Notes: generated by a model from the sequence alone, not told the origin. A stretch of 64,000 nucleotides of DNA from Pseudoips prasinana (GCA_951640165.1 OX621240.1:10986713-11050712), one strand, 5' to 3'; counted from the stretch's first letter, positions 1-11,544 are shown. Made by a program: numbers and translations.

Positions 1-190
1 CTTTCATTAACGTAATGAAATAATATTAAAATCGAATTCAGATTCAGTCGACTATAATATTGTTTTCAAACGGCGCACGAGATTTCTTATTTTGATGCTC
101 ATTTTTTACTAATCACTGCTGAGAGTTTTGTATTTTTTATTTAAAATCGCCAGATTTGTTTACCGAAAGTTTATTGAAAGCGTTAAAAAT

Positions 191-450
191 ACTGGCCTGT
201 TGGCGTGGTTGGCAAATGCTTCCTTTTTACGCCGGCTGTCGTGGGTTCGATTTTCACCCAGGACAGATATTTTTGTGCATGAACATATCTGTTTGTCCTG
301 AGTCTGGGTGTAATTTAATATAAGTATGTATTTACAAAAGAAAAGTGGTGTAATATGAGTTACTTGGTTTCCATAGTACAAGCTCTGCTTAGTCTGAAAT
401 CAGATGGCCGTGTGTAAATAATGTCCCAGGATATAATTATTATTTAAAAC
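191..450 (+). mobile_element. SINE A (tRNA-derived)
   Basis: The tRNA-like head has an A box (TGGCGTGGTTGGCAAATGC) and B box (GGGTTCGATTTTC). The tail GTACAAGCTCTGCTTAG leads to ATTATT repeats. Pol III transcription is expected for this family. Confidence 0.8.
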
Positions 451-479
451 TGCCGAAAAAAGCACCTGATAAATAGTGT

Positions 480-527
480 CCCCAGCTGTAAGAAAAGAAG
501 TAGCTACTTCTCTCCTAAAGCTGGGGG
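480..527. repeat. Hairpin
   Basis: CCCCAGCTGTAAGAAAAGAA pairs imperfectly with a reversed CTTCTCTCCTAAAGCTGGGG. Directly right of SINE A. Confidence 0.6.
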
Positions 528-730
528 CGCGATTCCAGAAACACTACTAGCTACCAGAGTTGACAAGAATAAGCAAGAAATAGAAAAGAAACATAGTTTA
601 ACTCTTACATGATTTATAGTTTAACTCCAGCTGACTATTGCAGAGTCGTTGAAGTCAGGGCAACGCTGTGGCGAGATAAATTTACTTTCTTGCTAATTTG
701 CCATGGCCAACATATTTTCCTCTAAATTAA

Positions 731-1048
731 TCTATACATATAATAAAATTGTAGGAAAGTCAAAACTGTACATTGAATATTTTTAAAAAAGGATACTTGG
801 GGCGTGATCTACTATTAATATCGAAGCCAAAAATATAGTTTTTAGAATTTTTATCTGTTTGTCTGTATGTATGTCCGGGCTAAACTAATCTAAAAAAGTA
901 CTGCATGGATTTACTTTAAATCTTGCATGAATATTACTAAGAGGTCGGGTCAACATATAGGCTACAAAGTATCACGCTATCACCTACGGGGGATGAGCTG
1001 TTATAATTTATAAAGCTTAACGCGGGTAAAACCGCAGGGCACAGTTAG
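731..1048 (+). mobile_element. Helitron-like element, TTAG-ending subfamily
   Basis: It starts TCTATACATATAATAAAAT after A and ends in the GCGGGTAAAACCGC hairpin, then AGGGCACAG, TTAG, before T. The copy at 13418-13738 shares both ends and the interior. Confidence 0.7.
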
Positions 1049-1189
1049 TTATTTTAATATTTACAGGTATATACAAGATTTTTTGAAATAAGTGTTCACG
1101 GCGCAAATTGATTGTTCAGAATAATTATTACCTTTAAAATGAGTAGAAACCAAAAATAAAATGCTCTTTATATCGCGGACGGAACCCTA

Positions 1190-1250
1190 AAAGGTCCGAC
1201 AAATATCTATTTTCTAGTTTATTATAAAATAGATATTTGTCCGACCTTTT
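1190..1250. repeat. Near-perfect hairpin
   Basis: AGGTCCGACAAATATCTATT and AATAGATATTTGTCCGACCT are arms separated by ~16 bases. Confidence 0.8.
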
Positions 1251-1279
1251 TCTTTGAAAATATGTATTTTTTTTTAATT

Positions 1280-1336
1280 CGGCCAAGTGCGAGTCTGACT
1301 CGCGCACGAAGGGTCTGACTTGCACTTGGACGGTTT
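1280..1336 (-). repeat. Family A end fragment
   Basis: CGGCCAAGTGCGAGTCTGAC then TCGCGCACGAAGGGTC is the shared family A terminus, in reverse. Confidence 0.55.
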
Positions 1337-1467
1337 TTAAACTATTTTCCGCATTAGTGATTCTAATATCTGTATCATAAGTAATTTTAAAGTCATTTAA
1401 TTAACAGTAACATCCCCGTACATTCTTATCGATAAAAAGCCCTCTCCAATCCTCAATTGGACGACAC

Positions 1468-1585
1468 GCCCGCGTCTTCACGTATTAACGTAAAGCGACA
1501 ATTGCAAACACGTCCCTAATAAATGACCCTCTCATGCATCTCCCCGTAACCGCCCAGAGTCGAGGCTCAATCCCAAAGGGTATAG
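1468..1585 (+). mobile_element. Jockey-like LINE 3' UTR relic
   Basis: ACGTATTAACGTAAAGCGAC, then CCGCCCAGAGTCGAGGCTC and CCCAAAGGGTAT follow the same order as the 3' UTR at 28288-28694. It is diverged and truncated before the poly(A). Confidence 0.65.
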
Positions 1586-2045
1586 GTTAGGTTATTAAAT
1601 TGGAGCTCATTAAGTTACAAAGGTTTAAATGAAATAACTCAATAGCTGTTGATTCATGATTTTAATAACTCGAAGTGTCAAAAGTAATTAGATAAAAATG
1701 TTTGGCTAACAAATAGGGTAGGGTTACGTTTTAAATGACGCAAAACCGTTGAACAAATGAAAATTCAGCTCACGAAATATTCATTATAACAGCCATATTT
1801 TAAGACAACTTTAAATAAAGGCAACGTTCATTCATACAATTATTATGGAAAGGAAACAATTTTGTGAATTTACGCACTTCAGTTTGAAATTTATAAGTCA
1901 AAGTTATACTGTCAGGATGGAAATAATGCTCTCAGACAGTTTCTTTCACTAGTCTGTAAGTAAGCATTCAATCCCGCGATTCAGGGATTTATTTCACTAG
2001 TGCGAGCGTTGTCTATTAAAAAGAAGTCTTTGAATGGGGACACTA
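1586..2045. other. No recognised feature
   Basis: AT-rich single-copy-looking sequence with no coding or repeat signal that I can name. Confidence 0.5.
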
Positions 2046-2310
2046 CATTAATACGAAGAACTTTATTCCGACAGTCACAAATACGAATTTCAAAATACCG
2101 ACGTTCAAAATTCCGAATGGTAGAAAGTTCCGAATATTACAACTCCGACTTAACATAACTCCTAGTTTTATAATTCCTAAATTTCAATATTCCAAACGTT
2201 TATTATTACTTTTCTCAAAATACCGAGCTTCAATTGATCGAATAGCAAAAAGTCCGACTTAATGATAATTCGAAACATCAACAATACGAATAAAAATATC
2301 TTTCTTCCCC
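2046..2310. repeat. Quasi-periodic ATTCCGA/ATACGA motif array
   Basis: Short blocks such as AAATACGAATTTCAAAATAC and CAAAATTCCGAATGG recur every ~10-25 bases. Isolated blocks return near 2700 and 8625. Confidence 0.6.
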
Positions 2311-2374
2311 GGTCAGAGTTCTAACCTAACCTAACCCAAATGATTCACCAACAATAGAGGGGATCTGGCACTCG

Positions 2375-2460
2375 GCGTCTGCATGCAACATGCAAGCAGG
2401 CATGCAGCATGCAAGCGGGAATGCAGCAACCAAGCAGGCATGCAACATGCAGCAAGCATT
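2375..2460. repeat. Degenerate minisatellite (GCATGCAACATGCAAGCAG)
   Basis: Variants of a ~19-base unit recur about four times, each rich in the palindrome GCATGC. The overlapping open frames on both strands are by-products. Confidence 0.7.
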
Positions 2461-2825
2461 GTTTCTGTCACGGCTACGGCGCTGCGAGGTTTGCCCCACG
2501 CGAGCTTATCGTCGCAGATGGTTTTAACGCTCACCACCTGCTCCACAGCTCGCGGGCCGCCCCACCCCTCTGCAACAACGCGGGCTTAAATTACACTCTA
2601 GGGTATGGGAGACAAGACTACGTGAACTCGGTTTTGTAGCGATTCGTTTCTGTCACAAAATTTTGTAGCAGAACATGTTTACTTTTAGTTTATTCAAAGT
2701 ATTGAAATTCGGAATGTCGTTTTTCGGACCGAGAACCCTTCGAGCATCTGGCTCTTCGAACGTATGAAAATCTCAAAACATACAAATTGCATTTACGACT
2801 CTTGGTAAGATAAATTTCGTGATAT

Positions 2826-2908
2826 TTAAGCATAAGGTTCACTTTCAATTGGGACACAAACAGAGACACATTTGACAGATTGGGGCAGCTTGATGTGCTG
2901 GCCTCTGA
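2826..2908. mobile_element. Partial, diverged TA-type MITE
   Basis: AAGCATAAGGTTCACTTTCA, then GACAGATTGGGGCAGCTTG and TGTGCTGGCCTCTG. One end is lost. Confidence 0.65.
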
Positions 2909-3341
2909 ACAAGCTCGCTTAGTTTAGGATTCAGCACACATTATTGAAAAAAATCTAATGCAATACCAAATGTTATATAAATAAGGTATATTTTCCAGAA
3001 TCCGGCCTGCTGTTACTCATTATCTTCTATTAAATACGCTACGCAGCTAGCAGTGTATATTACCTTTATTATAGTTTAGTTCTATAACAAACTGTAATAT
3101 TTCTTTCAACAAGATTCCCGTATATTACTTGTGGAACTTAGAAACTCTTGCACTACAACCCCGATCACTGCTTCGAACACAAGTAACTTATAAATTGTGC
3201 AGCCCGAAGTTTCCCGCTATGTTTCTTAGAGCGTAAATAGTTTAGAAATCAATTAAGAACTATTACCTACTTGTAAATTACATATTTCTATGCTGTGTGG
3301 CTGTGGCTATCGTCATACAATATCACTACCCCATCTCATCC

Positions 3342-3357
3342 GGGGGGGGGGGGGGCT
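3342..3357. repeat. Poly-G run
   Basis: About 14 consecutive G, a likely sequencing-difficult site. Confidence 0.8.
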
Positions 3358-3437
3358 TAATACTTCATATTAAGTTATTGTTATTATACAACGTATATTT
3401 AAATAAGACAAAAGACTAAGGTACATTACAAACATAT

Positions 3438-3790
3438 TGTCACGTTCGGGCCTTGAACCCTAGTACCACTAAGGGTTTTTGGTAGCTTTTGGTAATAGAA
3501 TGTTATAAATAATACCAGAACAAAAGGAAGAGGATAGGCTGAGCGAGTTATATGAATGAAAAGAAAGAGATAGGTTAAGACAAGGACGGAGGTATTACGA
3601 CTAATCTGTCATATAGGCGAATTTTCTAGAAAGAAATATATCACTTACGAAATTTAGGGGTACCTATATAAGCGGAATGTTAAAGGAGAACAGTTTAGTT
3701 TTAAGTCCAAACTGAACAATTGCAAGTGATCAGTGTCAATAAAACAGTGCCAAGTGTTCTCTACACAGTGAGAAGTGTGCCAGGTACGTT
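3438..3790 (+). other. Possible solo LTR
   Basis: It starts TGTCACGTTCGGGCC, has a TATATAAGCGG promoter-like motif near 3666 and AATAAA near 3740, and could end TGTGCCA. No matching second LTR or target duplication is seen, so this is tentative. Confidence 0.28.
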
Positions 3791-3798
3791 GGAACTTT

Positions 3799-4385
3799 AA
3801 GGGTCGTAGCACACATATCAAAACGGAAAGGGATCGTCACCGCCTCGCCTTTCTCCTCGGCGTCAAACAGTCGTCCACTTTACGTAACTACGTAACGTAA
3901 GCGGATCAGAAGCTCCGCCCCATCGACTCGGCTACAGCTAGGCGACGTCGCGCTTCGCCGAACGCTGCTGGTTGACGGCTAGATGTTGTTAGTTCAATCA
4001 AGTTTTTATTCGTATTTTGGTTTAAAATAAAATGAATAACACTTTTTTTACGAGTGTACATGCGCGAACATTCGCAAAGGCTAACTTCACGGTCGCCTCT
4101 CTCGTGAATCGTACAGCACGTGCGGCAACGCAGACCACGCGGGTGGAGAGTGGACGAAGATACGTAAGCTAGCGTACGGAGAGCCGTAAGCGAGGGTACG
4201 GAAAGCCGACAGCAAGTCAACCGCGCACTGCACCGCGGTTTGTGAGCTTGACCGAGGCGATGCGATTACGTTACGATTCCGATTAGTGTGCGTTGCAGTA
4301 AGGAGTTTCATACAAATAATACTGAACGGCTAGAATTGATACGGTGACGATTCTTTTCCGTTTTGATATGTGTGCTACGACCCTA
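3799..4385. mobile_element. Candidate terminal-inverted-repeat element
   Basis: GGGTCGTAGCACACATATCA at about 3801 continues for ~43 bp and returns inverted at 4339-4383 (GTTTTGATATGTGTGCTACG region). ACTTT occurs at both outer edges. The interior is GC-rich with no convincing ORF. The superfamily is not assigned. Confidence 0.6.
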
Positions 4386-4584
4386 ACTTTGGCAGTGCAC
4401 GTTACGGGAACTCTACCGGTACGTATGGACTCTAACAAAGAGCTAGTCCCCGGGACTGTTAGTGGGAACCAACTGCCACTGTCGACGCCAAATAAAGTTC
4501 CCTTGAAAATACTAGTTTCTTTTCCAATCCCCTGACCCACCGCTCGCCACAATATAATTAACGGACAAAAATTAAATCAAGGGA

Positions 4585-4630
4585 CACCAAGTGGCGAGGC
4601 GATTGTCTTAACCGCTGTGCCACATATGCT
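4585..4630 (-). mobile_element. SINE C head fragment
   Basis: GTGGCGAGGCGATTGTCTTA then ACCGCTGTGCCACA is the reversed A-box part of SINE C. Confidence 0.5.
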
Positions 4631-5799
4631 GGATATAGTATTCTTGCCCTTTTTATTTGTTTATTAGGCTGGTATTTGAATAAACTCTTTGATGAAATAA
4701 ACTACGAAAGTTAAAAGCTTCGTTTCATAAATACTAATAAATCTATGATAAAACATCTCTCTCTTCATGTTTCTATGATATCAAATACTTTCAGTTCAAA
4801 TATATAAATTTACATTTTTAATCAAATCTGCCAACTCAGCGCGTCGTATCACTTTTTGTCGCAGTCGACTTATTGAAAATTTAATATTTTCCCATAAAAC
4901 TTGACAAGTATTAAAAGTAATATAAAACAGATAAAGCTGAATACCTTAGTTGCTAAATAGCATATTGACTATTACACTACAGTATTAACGCGGATTCATA
5001 ATCCTATGTAAATAGAATTCAATTTCGAATTGAATGGACTATGTCTGCGTAGGCTACTTTAGAAATGAGATTCCAAGTTGTCGCCTCCTGTCGTCTGGTC
5101 CAACCACTTAAGTAGTTTAACATTAATACAATTTACGACAGCGATTCATTCATAAGATGTAGACATCCTTGAGTGATATTAACTTGGAATTGCGAAGTTA
5201 CGACCACTTCTGCCTTAAGCTGAATGCTAAATTACAGGATTAAACCCATATAATACCTATTTATTAGTAATCAGTGCTTTAATTTTTTTTTGTATTTTAT
5301 CCTTTTACCATCCGTCAATTTATATTCATCAATTAAATAATTTTCATATCAAATAATAATATACTGATTGAACAGCAAATTGACTCGGGCCACTGAAAAT
5401 GTATTTCGCTACTTAAGAAAAATGGGTTTGGTTACTTCTACTAGAACTGCGACAATACAACGACAAAAAAAAAAGATAAATAAAATGAACTAAATTGATT
5501 TACAGATACAATCCACTTTTAAATAAATTAAATTAAATGTGATATGAGATATTTTGAATTATCAGAATTTTTGCTTAGGATACAAAAATCTGCTTTTGGT
5601 AGCTTTTTAAATTTGCTGTTATTTACTACACTTTTCTTCCACAGTGGCTTTATTTTATTTCTTAGGCATTTTAATTGGTTTGATTTTGCTTTTGACTTGA
5701 AACTTGAAGCAATAAAATCTCCTTTAATAAGCTTAATTATAATGAACGATTAGTTTGCATTTGTGATGAAATGCCGTCTCCGATCTCCAATCGTACTAG
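4631..5799. other. AT-rich stretch without recognised genes
   Basis: A 69-codon open frame at 5544 is hydrophobic but resembles nothing known and lies in AT-rich sequence. Otherwise featureless. Confidence 0.5.
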
Positions 5800-6025
5800 A
5801 GGCCCGCCTTTTCGGATATTAACGTTGAGCGGCAGTTGCATAAAATGTCACAAAACCAATCGACCCTCTCTTGCACCACTAAGTTAGCAACCGTCCGGAG
5901 TAGAGGTTTGAACCTCAAATGAGGTATCCTCCGTTGCGGGTACTTCGTTTGAGTTTTTATTTTTCAAGACGGCTCATGCCTACCCTCCACTGTTTTCCAG
6001 TGATAATAAGCTTCTTAGGCCAGTT
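5800..6025 (+). mobile_element. Jockey-like LINE 3' UTR relic
   Basis: TAACGTTGAGCGGCAGTTGC, then CCGTCCGGAGTAGAGGTTTG and CCTCCGTTGCGGGTACTTCG run colinear with the 3' UTR at 28288-28694. About 225 bp can be followed. Confidence 0.7.
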
Positions 6026-6439
6026 GTGAATATGTTTAAAAATAAATTTATAAATATAAATGTTCAAATATTATATTTTAATAATATTTCAACTTTAAGG
6101 ATCAGAAGCTTTCTCGAAAGAAATACAGTAGCGGGGATGTGGGACGCTTAAACCAATCATAAAATATCCTGGTTATCTGAGTGCTAGTAAGAGCTCATGA
6201 TAGACCACCTGGCCAAATTTCGTGGTCATGAACCGGGAATCAGTGTCATCAAGTTAAGACTAGACAGACGGGTTGGCGATCGCAGTATGATGGTCATAGC
6301 ACACAGAGAGACGCTGTTGCCCGTTCACGAGATATCCCTCGGGACGACTTCTACGTTCCCCACGGGATGGAATGGGGTGGCGATACTCTACCCCATCAGC
6401 GACACGACAATTTGACTACACAAAATTGTATTGTATATT

Positions 6440-6856
6440 CATCATCATTATATCAGCCGAAAGACGTCCACTGCTGGACAAAGGCCTCCCCCAAAGATCT
6501 CCACAATTGCCGGTCTTGCGCTATTCGCATCCAGCAGTTTCCACAAGATCATCGGTCCATCTTGTAGGGGGCCTGCCCACGCTGCGTATTCCGGTTTGGT
6601 TCCCAACGGCCATCGGTTCTATGAGGTATGTGCCCCGCCCACTGCCACTTCAGTTTTGCAATTCTTCGGGCTATGTCGGTGACTTTGGTTCGCCTGCGGA
6701 TTTTGACATTTCTGATTTGATTCCGCAGGGAAACTCCTAGCATAGCGCTCTCCATTGCTCTTTGGGTGACCTTGAGCCTTCTAATAAGGCCCATAGTGAG
6801 CGACCACGTCTCTGTTCCGTAAGTCATCACTGGCAACACTCACTGGTCGAAGACTT
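6440..6856 (-). mobile_element. Second RTE-type LINE family, 5'-truncated copy
   Basis: The 417-bp insert is flanked by an exact 11-bp duplication TATTGTATATT (6429-6439 and 6857-6867). The 3' end on the minus strand finishes in ATGATG repeats. It encodes the C-terminal tail of an RTE-type protein (MTYGTETWSL, LKWQWAGHI), the very common lepidopteran type. Frame shifts and losses are present near 6560. Confidence 0.85.
6549..6839 (-). pseudogene. RTE-type LINE C-terminal coding fragment (family 2)
   Basis: The 96-codon open stretch contains MTYGTETWSLT, a region following the RT thumb, and AKLKWQWAGHIPHRTDGRW. It lacks all catalytic RT motifs. The GRRPTRW-like end expected next is disrupted. 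No function is expected. Confidence 0.75.
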
Positions 6857-6877
6857 TATTGTATATTAGCGGTAGTA

Positions 6878-7044
6878 AATCATCATACCAGCCGAAAGAC
6901 GTCCACGGCTGGACAAAAGCCTCTCCCAAGAATCTCCACAATGGCCAGTCTTGCGCTGCTGCCGCACCTAGCTTCCTGCCACCCTCGTTAGACCTTCGGT
7001 CAACCTTGTGGGAGGACCGCCGACGCTGCGTTTATCATTTTGTG
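6878..7044 (-). mobile_element. RTE family 2, 3'-end relic
   Basis: It shares the terminal ~160 bp with the copy at 6440-6856 (CAGCCGAAAGACGTCCAC motif and ATGATG tail on the minus strand). No clear target duplication was found. Confidence 0.7.
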
Positions 7045-7528
7045 ATATAATGTCATAAGTACCATTTTTAATAATAACCATTTACGTCTACGTGATAAGA
7101 GTTAACATTAATTCATGTTTAAACGGCCAGTCTACCAAAATTTTATCTCACTCCGGCTTTACTAATGACACACCATTTGTATACAAGATTATAGGACATT
7201 TTACTTATCAGAGCACACAATTGTACCAAAGGTGTATTAATATATAGTAATGGTACATCATTATCATTTGGCGTAGGTGCATTGACATTCAAACGTGGGG
7301 TGTTGCGGCGAGATATCAACCACTACTATCAAACTACGATGACTGCGTTTTGATTTGGTGTGCAGTGAAATTAATTCGAGATTATGTAGTATGGGTAATA
7401 TGGTATGGCATATACACTAAAGGCAAAACTCTTTTGCTAAATGTTGTGTGTTTGTTAATCTTTATCCGACTAGTCTTTAGTTTGTCAACTTGATGATTGA
7501 TGACTTCTAGAATAAAGATATACTGATA

Positions 7529-8106
7529 TCTATATATATAAAAATGAATCCCTATTTCCCTTGGTCACCCCATCACGCGTGAACGACTGGACCGATTTCA
7601 CTATTTCTTTTTTTATTGTGTTTGTTATTGTCAGAAAGTTCTTATGAAAGAGAAAAAATGAAAATATGCGCGGAAAATAAGAAAATTTAAGAATACATAA
7701 CAACCATATAATATTATTTCTAATCTTACCTTAGCGCTTTGGACCATATAACCTTTTTGAATGTAACTTTTTTTTATATGACATAGTATTGAGAGAATGC
7801 GTGCTCAAATATCATCAAAGTGGATGTAAGAGTGTAGAATTTCTTAGTGTTCATCACTGTTAGTTCAGTGCCATTACGCCTAATATTAAAAGTGGGACGC
7901 TATGTCAGTAGTAACAAGGCGATGTGGCGTATTTTTTCGTTTACAATTCATTAAAGACATCCCACTGTAGTTCACTTGGCTGTGCATCTGGAAAATGGTG
8001 TATATCATAAAGCATTAGAATAACAAACACACTTATTTTCTTAATTATACCAATTGGAATTAAATAGTCAACGTTATGACAGAACAGCGTCTGTCGGGTC
8101 AGCTAG
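7529..8106 (+). mobile_element. Non-autonomous Helitron (578 bp)
   Basis: It starts TC at 7529 after A and ends CTAG at 8103-8106 before T, the A/T insertion rule of Helitrons. A small hairpin (ACAG-CGT-CTGT) lies 8 bases upstream of CTAG. No coding capacity is seen. The type is very common in Lepidoptera. Confidence 0.7.
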
Positions 8107-8202
8107 TAGAATATAAAAACCAAACGGATTTATTATGATTTTTTTTTTAATCAAAACCAATATTGAAAACACAAATAAATAAACAGTTAAGCAATATTTT
8201 GG

Positions 8203-8650
8203 TCGCTGTTGTTTCATTGGTCTAGTGGTAACGTGTATTAACTGCAGATAATGAGGTCCTAGGTTGAATACTCAGGTCGGACCATTAAAGTCAGTTACCA
8301 AAAATGTTTAGTGTCCGACACCCTCATGATCCGATAGGACGACTAATGACATGACCGAAAAGAGGTCAGGTACATCATCACTGGCTTCATGTGCTTTCCG
8401 AGGGTCGGGGGCTTAATACCGTTATTGGCAGATGTAGCGGTATTAAACCCTCGACCCTCGCAAAGCTCGTGAAGCCAGTGATGCTGTACCTGACCTCTCA
8501 TTGGTCATGTCACTAGTCATCTCATCGGATCATGAGGGTGATGGAATAGAAAATGCTCCTGTGTTTGCGCACACACTTATGATGATGCTTACATTGTGTT
8601 TCCATTGAGACTGGCTGCCATGACCAAAATTCCGAAGTACGACATAATAT
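8203..8650 (+). mobile_element. SINE D-like element with a long internal hairpin
   Basis: The tRNA-like head has TGGTCTAGTGGTAACGTGT and GAGGTCCTAGGTTGAATACTC. The body folds into an imperfect hairpin of about 105-bp arms (8320-8425 and 8440-8545). A related copy without the hairpin is at 25728-26045. Confidence 0.65.
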
Positions 8651-9221
8651 TCTAAGGAACTAATTAATATTATGTTTACCGGTGGATTATTGGTTGAAAA
8701 TGTTGGCCAATTTCACTTAACAAAAGTCAAACTTAAATTTAACTCTCGTTCGGCGGGTTTTTAGCCAGAAATGGAGCCGTAATTAACTCTAACTGAGTTA
8801 ATTACGTAATTATGTATGTATGTATATATTGATCAATAGAATACCTACAACAGAACTTAATTTCCAAGTTCTACAATTCCGAAGGTAAACTAGTCTAGAG
8901 CCGAATAGCAAATCTAAGATGCATGAACGATCTTGTCTAAGTAGAACTGAAATCTCATTGTTATACTGGAGTCGGTCTCAACAAAGTTTATTTAACTCTA
9001 AATTGTAAGTTAGTCTTATTATAATTAAGTCTTACTTTATGTGAATGGTTTATTCTAGTTGAATTATAGAATAAGTAGGAAATAAGAAGATGGTGAATAG
9101 TGCTTGTACACAACAGAACTTTGCGGTGCAAGCGTGGAAGAAAACCTGTTAAAAGGCTAATGGGTTTACCGCCCATTTTCATTTTTGAAAGATGTTGTAT
9201 CTTTGTTCATTTATTTTATTA

Positions 9222-9530
9222 TTTTTTTTTATATCAGAGGGCGACAAATGAGCAAGTGGGTCACCTGATGGTAAGTGATCACCGCCGCCCATGGACAATC
9301 GTAACACCAGAGGTATCGCGGGTGCGTTGCCGGCCTTTGAAAGTCAGCAAACAAATGTTGCTGACCCTTCCCCCCACCCCAATGAGCTCTGGCAACCTTA
9401 CTCTCACTCGGAAACACAACATTAAAATGATTAATGTTATTATTAAGGAGTGTCTTCTGTAAGGTGGAGGTACTTCCCCAGTTGGGCTGCTCTTTGAGCG
9501 AATGAACGCTATGCCCTACCTCTCTTAATT
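9222..9530 (+). repeat. Family C interspersed repeat
   Basis: ATATCAGAGGGCGACAAATG, AGTGCGTTGCCGGCCTTTG-like centre and TGCTCTTTGAGCGAATGAAC end. A shorter copy lies at 24098-24312. Open frames here have no recognisable protein. Confidence 0.7.
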
Positions 9531-9597
9531 ATTATAGTAGAAATGTAGCAAGTGCTAGTTTTTAAGATGCACACATAGAGCTAGATGCCCACTACTT

Positions 9598-9714
9598 CAT
9601 GGTCGCTGGAAACCGCTGGGTGCGGATAGCGCAAGAACGGCAGTTGTGGAGATCTTTGGGGAAGGCCTTTGTCCAGCAATGGACATTTCGGCTGATATAA
9701 TGATGATGACTCAT
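9598..9714 (+). mobile_element. RTE family 2, 3'-end relic
   Basis: A plus-strand copy of the last ~115 bp: TGCGGATAGCGCAAGAACGG, then the AAGGCCTTTGTCCAGCA motif and ATGATGATG tail. Confidence 0.7.
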
Positions 9715-9837
9715 AAAGCTTATCGTAAAATCATATCTAAGCTAAATAACTTAGCTTGTGCCACTACAGTCACCACTAACGATAAAATATTTCCTTTGAT
9801 CCTATTGTTGATAGGCGGCCCGCATATTCACATGTTA

Positions 9838-10110
9838 GGATATAATAATAATATCCTGGGACATTATTTACACACGGCCATCTCATCCCAAACTAAACAG
9901 AGGTTGTACAGACACCAGCACATCTAGCTACCCCAATCTGTCAAATTTCTTTTGTAGATTTTCAACTTTATCAGATAAGCATAAGGTTCACTTTCAATTG
10001 GGGAAATTTGACAGATTGCTTGATGTGCTGGCGTCTGTACTATGGAAACCAGACTCAGAACAGATATATACATATTATACTACTTTTGTTTTGTAAAATC
10101 TTATCTAAAA
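9838..10110 (-). mobile_element. SINE A tail interrupted by a MITE
   Basis: The tail (ATCCTGGGACATTATTTACA) runs to 9908 and continues as CTATGGAAACCAG at 10040. The TA-type MITE lies between. The head is absent. Confidence 0.78.
9909..10037. mobile_element. TA-flanked MITE inserted in a SINE A copy
   Basis: The 129-bp element has inverted ends CAGACACCAGCAC and TGCTGGCGTCTG, flanked by TA at 9907-9908 and 10038-10039. The SINE continues on both sides exactly at that TA, so the duplication is proven internally. It suits a Tc1/mariner-type mobiliser. No ORF. Confidence 0.85.
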
Positions 10111-11100
10111 TCGCTTTCTCTTATTATATTGTAATAATAATGTCTGAAACACATGAAAATTATATCCAAATAGTTAATTAAATAAAAAGTTTTCTAAATA
10201 TAAATAAAAGCTGTATTAACTACTTCAATATTTTGATAACATGTGGCATGTACTTTATAGATTAAATATCCAATACACTGTGTAAATGGATATGTGTATA
10301 TTATAATTAATGTTATTCTTTTATCCATATTATTTGTATATTTTATGCATTAATTATTTTCATTTGGTATCCGCTTGCAGGGTCGTCTCTTGGCAAACAA
10401 TTTAAGGTAACATTTCCTCGTATTAAATAAATGGAATTGTTGTAAAATATATAATTTAATGTTGTATAAAATACATGAAAATAATTGTTTTGAATATGAA
10501 GCTATATTTCAATACTTATATTTCAATATAAGTATTTTATATCTTTGACCTGTAATGATAGATGTTAAGGAGATAGATAAATAAATAAATAAAAGTATTT
10601 GTAATCATTATAACTATGTAATGTGTTGATTTTTGTAAAGTCAGTGAGTTTAGTGAGTTTGGTGCGAACAGTTACTGTTGTGTGGAATTAAACTAATATT
10701 ACTTAGTGCGTTTTATTGTGATGGAGTCTGAACGTGGAAACCCTGGCGGATTGCAGACACATACCCTACCACCAAAAACAACTACAGACAAAATGCTTTT
10801 TTGATAAGGGCAAGTCGTTTATACAACACTGAATGCCAGAGAGTCGACATTGATATATTTCACACAAGTGTCTCAAACCTAAAAAGGATTATGTGTAATA
10901 TTTTCTTTGAATCACAGTGTTCTCAGTTGAATTTTTCGATTTTTTAAAAGTAATTTAGTAATAGGTATGCTGTTTATTCTATATTTATGTAATATTTATA
11001 CAATTTATTCATTTGTGCAAACTTGTAATTGGCCATATTTTATATACTTTCAAGAATTTGTGTAACTAATTAGCTGTAAGTTTTCGAAATTGGAAAATGT
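10111..11100. other. AT-rich stretch
   Basis: Apart from the short open stretch near 10721, I see only A/T runs and no repeat family. Confidence 0.5.
10718..10803 (+). other. Short open stretch after a conserved-looking leader
   Basis: ATG at 10721 opens MESERGNPGGLQTHTLPPKT, 27 codons. It follows a region with less biased composition (10630-10720). It may be the start of a broken element ORF; nothing further is recognised. Confidence 0.2.
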
Positions 11101-11104
11101 AGTA

Positions 11105-11243
11105 CAGACGCCAGCACATAGGTACAGCTACCCCAATCTGTCAAATTTCTTTTATAGATTTTCAACTTTATCACATAAACATAAGGTTTACTTTCAATTG
11201 GGGAAATTTGGCAGATTGGGGTAACTTGATGTGCTGGCGTCTG
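11105..11243. mobile_element. TA-flanked MITE
   Basis: 139 bp, ends CAGACGCCAGCAC and its complement, TA on both sides. The inverted ends extend to about 40 bp (with TACCCCAATCTGTCAAATTT). Confidence 0.85.
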
Positions 11244-11544
11244 TACATAGAACGACAGTTGCACAAAAATTAACTTAAAAAGACCGACCCTTTCAAGCAT
11301 GTTCCTTCCGCCTGGATCCTTCCCGTAAAGAGTGTCTGCGAGTTGGTTTGTTGGACTAACTAAACCTAACCTGCACCTAGTGGGGTGGGGGCGGTAGTAC
11401 CGGTATGCTACTCCAGTGGGATACATTCCCTCGAAAGATCTGGTATGGCTTCGTACATTGCCGACTCGACGCGGTTACCTTGCTTGTAATCTTATTCGGT
11501 AGATGGCATAAGCCCTCGCTTTGCTCAATAAAAAATAAAATAAT

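Noticed and set aside
2331..2639. Overlapping open frames on both strands
   Set aside because: They come from the GCATGC-rich minisatellite, which lacks stops in several frames.
3906..4552. Open frames in a GC-rich region suggesting a host gene
   Set aside because: They lie within the TIR element, are short, run on both strands and show no family resemblance.
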